Assembly (NCBI RefSeq): GCF_011039085.1 | Contig: NZ_JAAKEI010000009.1 | Coordinates: 1 to 64,000, forward strand | Direction of reading: 5' to 3' | DNA from: Desulfovibrio sp. ZJ369 | Lineage (GTDB): Bacteria > Desulfobacterota > Desulfovibrionia > Desulfovibrionales > Desulfovibrionaceae | DNA: 64,000 nucleotides | Shown here: positions 55,405-64,000 of the stretch, piece after piece | How the letters are laid out: the number at the start of each line of letters is the position of its first letter | How positions within the stretch are numbered: position 1 is the stretch's first letter | Translations under genes and position numbers: made by a program | Notes under the pieces: model-generated | The model's database searches: none | Told to the model about the DNA's origin: nothing | Seen by the model: the letters and a program-made list of their open reading frames with translations, nothing else

Positions 55405-55460
55405 TTGACCTTTTGCCACAGCTCTTTTATCTTACTTCCAAGATAATACTTGGAAGTAAG
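55405..55460 (+). promoter_or_regulatory. abrB-like promoter with perfect palindromic operator
   Basis: TTGACC (55405-55410), 17 nt, TATCTT (55428-55433). A perfect 12-bp inverted repeat CTTACTTCCAAG (55431-55442) / CTTGGAAGTAAG (55449-55460) overlaps the -10 end and start site, so a protein bound there would block transcription. The likely binder is the AbrB-type protein encoded 17 nt downstream. Confidence 0.75.
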
Positions 55461-55477
55461 AAACAAGGAGAACCGGC

Positions 55478-55651
55478 ATGGAACTGGCCAGGCTCACCTC
55501 GCGCTGCCAACTCACGCTTCCCCGCGAAGTCCGGCAGAAGCTCGGCGTCAAGGAAGGGGACAAGGTTGTTTTCTTTGAGGAAAACGGGCGGATTTTTATT
55601 GAAAACGCTGAAAAGCTGAAACTCGCCCAAACGGAACACAATGACGGGTAG
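55478..55651 (+). CDS. AbrB/MazE-family DNA-binding protein
   Basis: A 57-residue swapped-hairpin protein: LTSRCQLTLPREVRQKLGVK then GDKVVFFEENGRIFIEN. AAGGAG is 8 nt before the ATG. There is no toxin next to it, so it is more likely a regulator than an antitoxin. The perfect operator in its leader points to autorepression, and the methylase-helicase gene 45 nt downstream may share its control. Confidence 0.85.
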   Translation: MELARLTSRCQLTLPREVRQKLGVKEGDKVVFFEENGRIFIENAEKLKLAQTEHNDG

Positions 55652-55696
55652 CCCGACCATGCGCCGCCTGCCCGTCCTCCAGACAAGGACAGACAC

Positions 55697-58600
55697 ATGG
55701 CCAGACGGCGCAAGCAGGCAAACGATCCTCGCCAGTTGTCGCTCTTCGATGTAATGGCGACGCAGATCGAGGAAATACGGGCGGAAAACATCCAGGACGA
55801 CATGCGGGAGGAAGCCGTTTCCCCCGCACAGGCTGAACAGGCGCAACCGGCTTCCGTTGTGCCGGAGCCGGAACAGCATCAGGGCTTTTCCTTTCCGACA
55901 AACGACAAGCCGGAAAGAACGCTCCTCGGCGTCAACGGCAACGGCGAATCCGTGTATGAAATGCGCGACGGCTCGCGCATGTACAGCCGCAATCCTAAAA
56001 TCATGCAGGTCATGGACGGCGACAAACGGACGCCCGAAAAGCTGTTTGAGGCCGGCGATGACGACTATCTGACCGTACAGGAAATCCACCATTTCACCCA
56101 TACCCTTCCCTGGGAGGTGCAACATGCTCGACAGATCAACCTGTCCCCTCGAAATCGCAAGAAAGGTTCTCAAGCCCGAAACAATCAACGACGTGCGCAG
56201 CGGGGGCTACACGCCCCTGGGCTACTCGATTTTGGATCGATGGGCACTGAACAGCCCCGACGAACTGAGGATGCTGGAAGCGAAGGGGAGCCTGGCCTTC
56301 GACCTGAAACTGTACGGTCAGCAACAGACGGAAGCACAGGCGTTGAGCAGCGAGACGGCCCGGCAGGCGAGCCTGCGGGGGATGTCCGATTGGGAGATAT
56401 TGGAGAGCATGGGCATCGACATGAGCCTGAAAATTACCAAATAACTCCTGAAGACCGGCTGGGCGTTGGCGGTGCGAAAACCAAATATGCGGATAATATC
56501 GCCGCCATACGCCTGCTCAAACAGCTTCAGGCCAATGGCGCGAAGCTGGCCACGCCGGAAGAACAGAAAATTCTTGTCCGCTATGTGGGCTGGGGCGGGC
56601 TGCCGCAGGTCTTTGACGCTAAAAATGAGCAATGGGCCGCTGAATACCGGGAATTGCAGGGCCTGCTTTCCCCGGACGACTATGCGGCCGCCCGCCGTTC
56701 CACGCAGGATGCCCACTACACTTCGGAAACGGTCATTCGGGGCATATATGAGGGACTTTCCCGGCTTGGCCTCGGCACGGGTGAATCTCTCCGCATCCTA
56801 GAGCCTTCAGCGGGCATCGGCCACTTCATCGGTCTCTGCCCCAAACATTTCAGTGCCCTCTTTTTAGCGGTGGAGCAGGATCCCACGACTTCAGCCATCG
56901 CTCAATACCTTTATCCCCAAGAAGTACATCTTAACACCGGTTTCCAGAACAGTCGGCTTCGTCACGCTGGCATAGACGCCGTGGTCGGCAATCCTCCCTT
57001 CGGCAAGCAGTCGCTGTACGATCCTGATTTCCCCGAACTGCGGAAATTCTCCATCCACAACTATTTCCTGGCCAAGTCCATCAGCCTGATGCGGGAAGGC
57101 GGCATCGCGGCCTTTGTGGTCAGCCGCTATTTTCTGGACGCCGCCGATTCCTCGGCGCGTGAGCATATTGCGGGCCAGGCCGATCTTCTCGGCGCTATCC
57201 GCCTGCCGGAAACAGCCTTTCGCCAGAACGCGCTCACCGATGTCACGACCGACATCGTGTTTTTCCAGCGGCATAATGGCGAAAACAAGCGAAGCAGGGA
57301 TTGGATCACGACGGGTTCGGAGGTTGTGGACGACCTCAAAAACGGTGGTTCGCGCCAGGCCGTGATCAACAGCTATTTCCTCCAGAATCCCGGCCAGATG
57401 ATCGGCAGAATGGTCTTTGACGGCGGCATGTACGAGGGCGCGCTGTCCTGTATCACCGACACGCCACTGGAACTCGGCCCGGAAATCGCCAAACGTCTGG
57501 ACGCGCTTCCTGCGGACTGCTTCGTGCCGCGAGAGGAAAGCCCGCAAAACACGGAAGTCCGGGTACGCAACGCCGACTTCATCCGCAGCCCGTATTTCCA
57601 GGCGCTGAAGCCCGGCGCGTTGTGCGTTGAGCCGCAAAGCCGGAAGATTGCCTTCAAAGTCGCCTCCGCCTTTGCTGAAAGCGATTACGATCTGCTGCCG
57701 GTCAAAAACGAAACCGCCCGGTTGCGTCTGGCGGGCATGATTCAGATTCGGGACACGTTGCGCGAATTGCTCAATGAGGAAAAGAGCGACGGCGACGGAA
57801 GTAAAATGACGGTTCTGCGTGGCCGTCTCAACAGTCAGTATGACGCTTTCGTCAAAAAGTACGGCCACCTCAATTCCCAGACCAATCGCGGCCTGATGCG
57901 GGACGACCCCGAACACAGCCTGCTGGAATCACTCGAGGCCGACTACGACAAGGGCCTGTCGCCGGAAACGGCCCGCAAGCATGGCGGAACCGCCCGTCCC
58001 GCCTCGGCCAAAAAGGCCGCCATTTTCCGGCAGCGGGTGCTCAAGCCCGCGCAGGTGGCGGAAACAGCGGAAAACGCCAGAGACGCCCTGCTCATTGCCC
58101 TGCGGGAAAACGGCAGGGTGGATTTCAGCCGCATGGCGCAGCTTCTGCATCGTCCGGCGGAGGACATTCAGACGGAATTGCGCGACCAGGGGCAGATTTT
58201 CCTGAATCCCGCCACTGAGGAGTGGGAAATCCGCGACAGATACCTGACCGGCAATGTCCGGGCCAAACTGCATCGGGCGCAGGCCGCGGCGGAATCCGAT
58301 CCCCGCTTCGCTCCCAATGTGGAAGCGTTGGCTGCCGTCATGCCGCCGGATATTGAGGCTGTGGACATCGGCATCAAATTCGGATCGGCCTGGGTTCCGG
58401 CGCAGGTCATCTCGGATTTTGTGGAGCATCTGCACGGCGGCAAGGGGATGCAGGAGATCACCTGGCTGCCCACGCTCGGACGCTGGCTGGCGAAAGTGGA
58501 TATCCGGGACATGGCCATAAACGACAATGTGTGGGGCATCCCCGAATATCCGGCGGAAAAGATTCTTGAATCCTTGCTCATCAATCGCCCCATCAAGGTT

Positions 58601-59881
58601 GAGAAGGAAAGCGGCAGTTATGATGAAAACGGAAAGCCCATTATGGTCATTGATCAGGAACTGACCGCCGCCGCCATGCAAAAGGCCGATGAAATCAAAC
58701 AGGCGTTTCTGGATTGGGTATGGACGGACGATGAACGGCGCGACATGCTCAGCAAACTTTACAACGAACGCTTCAATACCAACGTGCCGCCGCAGTATGA
58801 CGGATCGCATCTTGAGCTGGTCAACGCATCCGAGGCGGTCAAACTGCGTCCGCACCAGAAAAATGCGGTGTGGCGGGCAATTCAGGAGGGAACTTGTCTG
58901 TTCGACCACGTTGTGGGCGCGGGAAAGACGCTGGCCTGTGTGGCCACGGTCATGGAATCCAAACGCATGGGCTTTCTTTCCAAGCCCATGATTGTTGTCC
59001 CCAACCATTTGCTGCACCAGTGGCGCGATGAATTTTACAAATTGTATCCAGACGCCAACATTCTCGTTGCGGACAAGACGGATTTTACCAAACAGAACAG
59101 GCAGCGGCTCTTTGCCAAAATCGCCACAGGTGATTGGGATGCCGTCATTGTGGCGCATTCATCCTTTCGCAAGATCGATATGCCGCGTGATGTGCAGGAG
59201 GAAATTCTTCAGGAACAGATCAACATGGTTATAGACGCCATTGCGGCCGCAAAAGAGGCGGCGGGCGGACGGGCCACCATCAAGCAACTGGAAAAACAGC
59301 GGGAGAAAATGGAAACCCGCTACCAGGAACTGGTTGCCTCGGCAGGCAAGAAAGATGAGAATGTGGACTTTTCGGACTTGGGCGTGGATGCGCTCTTTGT
59401 GGATGAAAGCCATGAGTTCAAGAATCTGGCCTTTCAGACCACGATGAACGTCTCCGGCCTGGGTAATGTCACAGGTTCCGCCAAGGCGCTCGACCTGTTC
59501 ATCAAGTGCCGCTATCTGCAACGCAAAAATGATGGACGTGGCCTGTACTTCATGACCGGAACGCCTATCAGCAATACCATTGCTGAAGTCTATACTCTGC
59601 AACGCTATATGCAGTATGAGGAGCTGAAAAACAAGGATATTGAATTTTTTGACGCCTGGGCTTCCACGTTCGGGCAAGTCACCAACGGCTGGGAGTTGGA
59701 CGCTACGGGGGTCAACTACAAACTCTCATTTCACGTCCAAATAGATCTATTTAGACTTATAATATCTTATATTTCAATATATTATCTAAAATCATTCATC
59801 CAGAGAAGTCCAGGAAAAGCGCCTTGCATCCCGCTGTTTTCCGGGTATTATTCAGGGTATCCATACCAATCGGTATTCTGA
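55697..59881 (+). pseudogene. Methylase-helicase (DarB-like) gene, 3' part lost
   Basis: A 1394-codon frame that is real up to about 59,715. Order: N-terminal region (LSLFDVMATQIEEIRAE), a low-complexity stretch (codons 145-250), N6-methylase motifs (LEPSAGIGHFIG; VVGNPPFGKQS near codon 432), then an SNF2/DEAD helicase domain with Walker A DHVVGAGKTLACVAT (about 1073), LFVDESHEFKN (about 1233) and MTGTPISNTIAEVY (about 1288). The frame then passes NGWELDATGVNYKL and runs into AT-rich residues without the second helicase domain. Similar large proteins in conjugative elements and phage P1 (DarB) protect from restriction. It was cut by the integrase module or by a deletion. Confidence 0.8.
56124..56444 (+). 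CDS. Overprinted 106-residue ORF inside the helicase gene
   Basis: A frame +1 ORF inside the N-terminal low-complexity part of the helicase frame. It has GGGAGG 6 nt before the ATG and its protein is ordinary in composition (LEIARKVLKPETINDVRSGG, LGYSILDRWALNSPDELRML, SDWEILESMGIDM), and its third codon positions are mostly G or C, as in neighbouring genes, while the helicase frame there reads Arg/Gly/Glu-rich linker. So both frames may be used. Function unknown. Confidence 0.6.
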   Translation: MLDRSTCPLEIARKVLKPETINDVRSGGYTPLGYSILDRWALNSPDELRMLEAKGSLAFDLKLYGQQQTEAQALSSETARQASLRGMSDWEILESMGIDMSLKITK

Positions 59882-59989
59882 AATATTCTCATATAATTTA
59901 TTGAGAATACTACAAATATTTTTATTTGTGGGTATCGGATACCATAGGATTCATGGGGACTTACGGGTATCCCTGACACGGAGAAAACC
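59716..59989. repeat. AT-rich junction with five GGTAT repeats
   Basis: A leader of the integrase pair. GGTAT occurs at 59844, 59856, 59872, 59931 and 59966; two are paired as dyads, GGTAT-CC-ATACC (59856-59867) and GGTATC-G-GATACC (59931-59943). A separate inverted repeat TATTCTCA (59884-59891)/TGAGAATA (59902-59909) lies between them. These could be integrase arm sites, or an operator for an excision regulator such as the AlpA-like protein. The helicase similarity ends at its left edge. Confidence 0.65.
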
Positions 59990-61189
59990 ATGCTGGATGA
60001 TCGCTTTATTCAAGGCTTGAAAGCCGCCGACAAGCCGAAAAAGTACGCGGACGGCGGCGGGCTGTTCCTGTTCATTCCGGCCAGCGGCAAAAAGCTCTGG
60101 CGACTGGCGTACCGTTTTGACCGAAAGGCCAAGCTCCTTTCCTTCGGTGAATATCCCCAGGTGTCGCTCCGCGCCGCACGGCAACGCCGGGATGAAGCCA
60201 AGGAGGTGCTCAAGGACGGCATTGACCCGGCGGAACACAGGAAGGCCGCGCGGGCATCGACCGACACAGCCACCTTTCAAAGCGTGGCTATGGAATGGTA
60301 CGAGCGGGAAACCCTTCACTGTAGAAGCCGCTATCGCGCCTTCATGATGCGGGGGATGACGGAATATTTCTTTCCGGCCTTCGGCGGAAAGGTCATGACA
60401 GACATTGCCGCCGAAGACATTATGAGCGCCATTGAACCGTTGCGGCAATCCGGGAAATTGCGCGGAGGCCGCAGACTGACGGATGTCTGCGGCCAGATAT
60501 GCCGCTATGCCGTCGCCACAGGCAAGGCCGCGCGGGACGCCACGGAAGAACTGCCCATGTCGCTGCGTTCCAGACAAACAGGACACAGAGCCGCCGCGCT
60601 CGACGCCGGGAAACTCGGCCAGATTATGCTCAACCTTGAGCGGCATGACGGCTATTTCCCCGTCAAATGCGCTCTGCGGCTGGTTCCCTTGCTGTTTGTC
60701 CGTTCCGGCGAATTACGCTGCGCGGCATGGAGCGAATTTGATTTCTCCCGCAGGCTCTGGATCATCCCCGCGCAACGCATGGCGGCGAAACATGAGCATG
60801 TTGTGCCTCTCGCGCCGCAGGTAGTCAACATTCTCAGGGAATTGAAGGCATACTCCGGTCATGGAACCTTGCTGTTCCCCGGCGTTCGCATACCTGAACG
60901 TCCCATCGACATATCTACCATCACCGTTTCCCTGCGCAGACGCGGATATGACGGCATAAAGCTGTCCTTTGACGGAATCCGCTCTCTTGTTGCCAAACTG
61001 TTGCCCGATCTTGGGTACGAACAGAACATCATCGACATACAGTTGGCGCGCTCCGGCCGCACACGTTTTGATCCGTGGCAGTATCTGCCGGAAAGAAAAA
61101 CCATGATGCGGGAATGGGCCGGGTATCTTTTTCTCCTGCGAGACAAGGCGTTGCGGGAGACATCCCGTCAGGGAGGTACGTCATGCTGA
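59990..61189 (+). CDS. P4-type integrase paralogue lacking catalytic residues
   Basis: A 399-residue protein aligned over its whole length with the next gene (DUF4102 N-domain PKKYADGGGLFLFI, then a tyrosine recombinase domain). The first catalytic Arg remains (LFVRSGELR). But HGFR of the active form is DGIR here, the LAH box is LAR, and the segment that contains the catalytic Tyr (AYNHAQYLP) is shortened to RFDPWQYLP, so Tyr appears to be lost. It should be inactive in strand cutting. It overlaps the active integrase start by 7 nt. It may be a structural partner, as with accessory recombinases in multi-integrase elements. Confidence 0.8.
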   Translation: MLDDRFIQGLKAADKPKKYADGGGLFLFIPASGKKLWRLAYRFDRKAKLLSFGEYPQVSLRAARQRRDEAKEVLKDGIDPAEHRKAARASTDTATFQSVAMEWYERETLHCRSRYRAFMMRGMTEYFFPAFGGKVMTDIAAEDIMSAIEPLRQSGKLRGGRRLTDVCGQICRYAVATGKAARDATEELPMSLRSRQTGHRAAALDAGKLGQIMLNLERHDGYFPVKCALRLVPLLFVRSGELRCAAWSEFDFSRRLWIIPAQRMAAKHEHVVPLAPQVVNILRELKAYSGHGTLLFPGVRIPERPIDISTITVSLRRRGYDGIKLSFDGIRSLVAKLLPDLGYEQNIIDIQLARSGRTRFDPWQYLPERKTMMREWAGYLFLLRDKALRETSRQGGTSC

Positions 61190-62388
61190 CCGACACGCAA
61201 ATCAGGAATCTGAAGCCCGCTGAAAAAGCGAAAAAATACGCGGACGGCGGCGGTCTGTACCTCTATGTCGCCAGGACCGGCTCAAAGCTCTGGCGCATGG
61301 CGTACCGCTTCAATGACAAGGAAAAGCTGCTCAGTTTCGGGGAATATCCGATTGTCTCTTTGAAGGATGCCCGGACAAAACGGAATGAGGCCAAAAAGCT
61401 GCTTGCCGACGGTATTGATCCGGGCAGGCACAAGAAAGAGATGAAGAACGCCGCCCTTCTCGCGGAAGCCAATACTTTCGAGCATGTTGTCCTTGAATGG
61501 CATGAAACGCAGACCGTCCACAATTCCGAAAAAGACAGGGAAAGAAAACTATACACATTCAGACACTATCTTTTCCCCGCGTTGAAACGGAAGCCCATTT
61601 CCGAGGTCACGGCGCAAGACCTGCTGCTGATACTCAAGCCCCTTGAAAAACAGGGACAGGAGCTTGTCGCCCACAGAATCATCCAGTATTGCGGCATGGT
61701 TTTCCGCTACGCCGTGGCCACAGGCAGAGTGACGCGCAACATTGCCGTCGACCTTCGCGGAGCCATACGTCCGCATCAGGGCAGGCACAGGGCCACCATC
61801 GTTTCCAATGAAAAAATCGGCGTGCTTCTGAACAGGTTGGACAACTATCCCGGCCATTTCCAGGTTAAGTGCGCGTTGCGTCTTTTCCCTCTGCTCTTTG
61901 TCCGTTCCGTCGAACTTGCCCGCGCCGAATGGCGCGAGTTCAATTTTGAAGCACGGGAATGGCACATACCTGGCGAGCGTATGAAAATGCGAAAACCGCA
62001 CATCGTCCCGTTGTCATCACAGGCGATTGCCATTCTCAAGGAGCTTCACGCCGTTACCGGGGGCGGAACCTATCTTTTCCCCTCAAGAAACAGCGTGAGG
62101 AAGCCTATTCACTATTCCACTCCGTTACAGGCATTGCGCGCCCTGGGATACGGCAAGGAGGAAATGTGTATTCATGGCTTCCGGTCTATGGCCTCGACCC
62201 TGCTCAATGAACAGGGCTTTGATCCGGACTGGATAGAACGGCAACTGGCTCACAAGGAAAAGGATACCTCCCGTATCGCCTACAACCATGCCCAATATCT
62301 TCCCCAGCGGCATCGCATGATGCAGGCATGGGCTGACTTTTTGGACGGCTTGCGCGAAGAGGCACAGCAGGACAATGAAGTGTCATAA
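61183..62388 (+). CDS. P4-type tyrosine integrase, complete
   Basis: A 401-residue integrase. N-terminal DUF4102 domain (LTDTQIRNLKPAEKAKKYAD), then the recombinase domain with catalytic residues: Arg in LFVRSVELA, Lys in RMKMRKPHIVPL, HGFRSMAST (His, Arg), LAHKEKD (His) and AYNHAQYLP (Tyr). GGGAGG lies 6 nt before ATG 61183. It would integrate and excise an island or plasmid-like element. Located next to the AT-rich 62389-62664 and the AlpA-like gene. Confidence 0.93.
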   Translation: MLTDTQIRNLKPAEKAKKYADGGGLYLYVARTGSKLWRMAYRFNDKEKLLSFGEYPIVSLKDARTKRNEAKKLLADGIDPGRHKKEMKNAALLAEANTFEHVVLEWHETQTVHNSEKDRERKLYTFRHYLFPALKRKPISEVTAQDLLLILKPLEKQGQELVAHRIIQYCGMVFRYAVATGRVTRNIAVDLRGAIRPHQGRHRATIVSNEKIGVLLNRLDNYPGHFQVKCALRLFPLLFVRSVELARAEWREFNFEAREWHIPGERMKMRKPHIVPLSSQAIAILKELHAVTGGGTYLFPSRNSVRKPIHYSTPLQALRALGYGKEEMCIHGFRSMASTLLNEQGFDPDWIERQLAHKEKDTSRIAYNHAQYLPQRHRMMQAWADFLDGLREEAQQDNEVS

Positions 62389-62664
62389 TGTCTGTTACAA
62401 GCAACAAGGGGCGAATATGTCCAATACAATCCAGTGAAAACATTACCTCCATGCGTGTTTATAATTATATAATTTCAATAAGTTACATCAACACATCTTC
62501 AAACACAAAAACATGTCAAGTGGTATTTTGAATTTTTTTAAACACAAGCGGCATCTCACAGGACAATATTGGATTTATCCCGCTGTATGCGGGAACCTCA
62601 AATCAGAAGGGACGGAAAAACCTATGATATGCTGTGCCGAACCTAACCAGACAGGAGAAAGTCC

Positions 62665-62868
62665 ATGCAAAATATACCCAGTAACGCTCTGCTTCGTCTG
62701 CCGCAGGTACTTGCGCTCATCCCCGTCAGCCGTAGCGCATGGTGGGCGGGCTGCAAGAGCGGTCGGTATCCGAAACCCGTCAAACTCGGTCCGCGCACAA
62801 CGGCGTGGAGAGCGGCGGATATTGCCGCGCTTCTGGAAAAGCTCACTGTCGATCCGGAGGAAAAATGA
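62665..62868 (+). CDS. AlpA-family transcriptional regulator / excisionase-like
   Basis: A 67-residue protein with a MerR-like winged HTH (LLRLPQVLALIPVSRSAWWA, KSGRYPKPVKLGPRTTAW). AlpA proteins control integrase and excision in phage-like elements. An AGGAG is 7 nt before the ATG. Its stop overlaps the next frame as ATGA. Confidence 0.88.
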   Translation: MQNIPSNALLRLPQVLALIPVSRSAWWAGCKSGRYPKPVKLGPRTTAWRAADIAALLEKLTVDPEEK

Positions 62869-63590
62869 ATCCCGTTTTTCCCCCGGCTCTCCGTCCGTCA
62901 CTCCCGCAGGAGTGCCGGAAGCGTGCATCCGGTCAAGGCCGTGCCCGGTCGGGCCGCTTCGCGGGCCTTGACCAAACGCCCTTGCTTTCCGGCTATGGAT
63001 GCTTGCGGGCGACGGACGAGGAAGCCTCCGGCGGGGGCTCGGTCAAAGGAAACTCGCAAGCCAGAAGCATAAAGACAACGACACGAAAAAGCGTTTCCCG
63101 CCTCCCACGGCTCTCCCCCATACCGGCACGCGGCGGGCGCGATACCTGCAAGCCCGTCCCGGCTTACTCTCCTCAGAATCTTCCCGATACATACGGCGTT
63201 GCCTCCCGCCCGACGTTCAAATGCCCGCGCCGTCATGTGCATCATGCTGACCATGTTGTGAGCCGGATACTGATTGAGCGGCTTGTGCATGGCGTTCAGT
63301 CTTTCGCCGCATACCGCCTTCTTACGAGCCGGATGTTTATCTGGAGCCGTCGCTATACCCGCCAGCGACACACCGGATACGACTGCGCTTCACGCCCGAT
63401 ACGCACTCGCCGCATTCCTGATGCCCGCACCATGCGTCTTTGTTTTTGCGCGGATGCCTGTTCATTTGTCCGTCATTGTCTCCGAGGGCCAGCTTACGTT
63501 TCGTCTATACGCTGCGCGTATAGCCTCACGGCTGGCGAGGGGCAAAGCCCCTTCGAACCCCAAAAGGCAAAAAGGCAGGAAAGGCAATGA
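62865..63590 (+). CDS. Uncertain ORF between AlpA and MobC, probably mostly oriT region
   Basis: The frame has ATGA overlaps with the AlpA gene on the left and mobC on the right, and GGAGG before the ATG, which fits an operon. But the 241-residue product is Arg/Ser/Cys-rich with no usual protein pattern (QGRARSGRFAGL, RLPRLSPIPARGGRD). A minus-strand frame (62898-63371) is also open and looks somewhat more protein-like. I think the sequence may mainly be a transfer origin region. Confidence 0.35.
   Translation: MNPVFPPALRPSLPQECRKRASGQGRARSGRFAGLDQTPLLSGYGCLRATDEEASGGGSVKGNSQARSIKTTTRKSVSRLPRLSPIPARGGRDTCKPVPAYSPQNLPDTYGVASRPTFKCPRRHVHHADHVVSRILIERLVHGVQSFAAYRLLTSRMFIWSRRYTRQRHTGYDCASRPIRTRRIPDARTMRLCFCADACSFVRHCLRGPAYVSSIRCAYSLTAGEGQSPFEPQKAKRQERQ
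63484..63523. other. Candidate origin of transfer (oriT)
   Basis: A perfect 8-bp inverted repeat CTATACGC (63505-63512) / GCGTATAG (63516-63523) is 7 nt from GAGGGCCAGCTTAC (63484-63497). On the minus strand this reads inverted repeat then GTAAGCTGGCCCTC, similar in layout to oriT sites of IncQ-type plasmids; on the plus strand CCAG/CTTA is like ColE1-type nic sites. It lies 63 nt before mobC. Confidence 0.5.
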
Positions 63591-63937
63591 GGCGCGTCAA
63601 GCCCGTGCGCAACGCCGCTGTCATCGTGCGCGTGTTCCCGGAGGAGCGCGACATCCTCCGCTTCAACGCGGGAGTGCATGGCATGAGCATGTCGGAGTAC
63701 ATCCGCCAGACCTGCCTTGGCATCCGCCTGCGAAAAACGCCGGAAGAGAAACGGCGGTTGCGGGAACTGGCCCGCATCGGCGCGAACATCAACCAGCTCG
63801 CGAGATGGGCCAACACCTATAAGCGGGCAACGGAAGCCGTGGAGGTATTGACGGCGCTGGCAGGCATCGAACGGCGCATCGCCGAGTTCGCATCATGCGC
63901 TTCAGCGGAAAATGAACCGGAGGCCGGGCCATGCTGA
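63587..63937 (+). CDS. MobC-family relaxosome accessory protein
   Basis: A 116-residue protein. The N-terminal VIVRVFPEERDILRFNAGVH and SEYIRQTCLG form a ribbon-helix-helix, and ELARIGANINQLARWANTYK is the MobC signature. It helps open the nic region for the relaxase. It overlaps the relaxase by 7 nt (ATGCTGA). Confidence 0.9.
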   Translation: MRRVKPVRNAAVIVRVFPEERDILRFNAGVHGMSMSEYIRQTCLGIRLRKTPEEKRRLRELARIGANINQLARWANTYKRATEAVEVLTALAGIERRIAEFASCASAENEPEAGPC

Positions 63938-64000
63938 TGAAAGTTTTTCCGCACGGCACAGGAGAAGGCGACAAGCCCAGCCGCTATCTTGTGTGCCCGG
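63931..64000 (+). CDS. Relaxase, N-terminal fragment (runs off the window)
   Basis: Only the first 23 codons: MLMKVFPHGTGEGDKPSRYL and a few more. The pattern (K-F/V-hydrophobic-P-H-G-T-G) is typical of small mobilization relaxases of the MOBP/HEN-like kind. GGAGG is 7 nt before ATG 63931. The rest is past the right end. Confidence 0.6.
   Translation, partial: MLMKVFPHGTGEGDKPSRYLVCP

Noticed and set aside
62571-62599. Sequence like a type I-E CRISPR repeat (TTTATCCCGC...GCGGGAAC)
   Set aside because: Only a single copy with no spacer-repeat series and no cas genes. It is a chance-like GC hairpin, or at best a relic.

Overview
The window looks like a chromosomal segment of a Desulfovibrio-type sulfate reducer close to D. 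desulfuricans. The best evidence is a complete four-gene operon for the nine-haem cytochrome c redox complex (nhcABCD: the cytochrome has exactly nine CxxCH sites and a Desulfovibrio NhcA-like sequence). The GC-rich coding, a fused DctQM TRAP permease and a CheZ-type phosphatase fit this. No rRNA, tRNA or true CRISPR array was seen.

Positions 1-30,550 are ordinary chromosome. It starts with three nucleotide-sugar genes (aminotransferase, Gfo/Idh/MocA dehydrogenase, left-handed beta-helix acetyltransferase) for a diacetamido-uronic acid of a surface glycan. Then come cheZ, and a minus-strand group ileS-lspA-small membrane protein-cpoB; hypC; nhcABCD; rsmD-coaD-miaA with ATGA overlaps; a beta-CASP metallo-hydrolase; a LOG-family protein, tadA and a membrane-anchored spermidine-synthase-like protein. 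A stretch of small conserved hypotheticals follows, then a 12-TM LuxR-type regulator divergent from a TRAP transporter, a DsbA-like protein and a gamma-glutamyltransferase. A modular hairpin repeat family occurs at 9.8, 24.6-24.8 and 31.1-31.3 kb.

Positions about 31,000-59,700 are an integrative/conjugative element carrying a Dot/Icm (IncI Tra)-type IVB secretion system: replication-like wHTH protein, DotH, DotG, DotE, DotP, DotI, DotO, a TraW-position protein, DotA, IcmV-like, DotD, DotC, DotB, IcmT, DotM and the coupling protein DotL. Cargo and accessory genes lie between them: a membrane-anchored HTH protein, a PP-loop/PAPS-reductase-like protein, an ArdC-like protein, topoisomerase III, DinJ-YafQ and HigB-HigA type toxin-antitoxin pairs, a thioredoxin-fold secreted protein and an AbrB-type regulator with a perfect palindromic operator. 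The system looks broken as written: dotO has lost most of its ATPase, dotA runs into a truncated IcmV-like gene, and a large methylase-helicase gene is cut off at about 59,715.

Positions 59,716-64,000 hold a second module: an AT-rich stretch with five GGTAT motifs, two tandem P4-type integrases (the first lacking catalytic residues, the second intact), an AlpA-like regulator, a region with an oriT-like hairpin, a MobC-like relaxosome protein and the first codons of a relaxase. Either a mobilizable element landed in the helicase gene, or the integrase module separates the conjugation genes from their own relaxase. The most unusual items are the catalytically dead/live integrase pair, the overprinted ORF inside the helicase gene, the modular repeats and the cluster of four hairpins at 30.86-30.97 kb.
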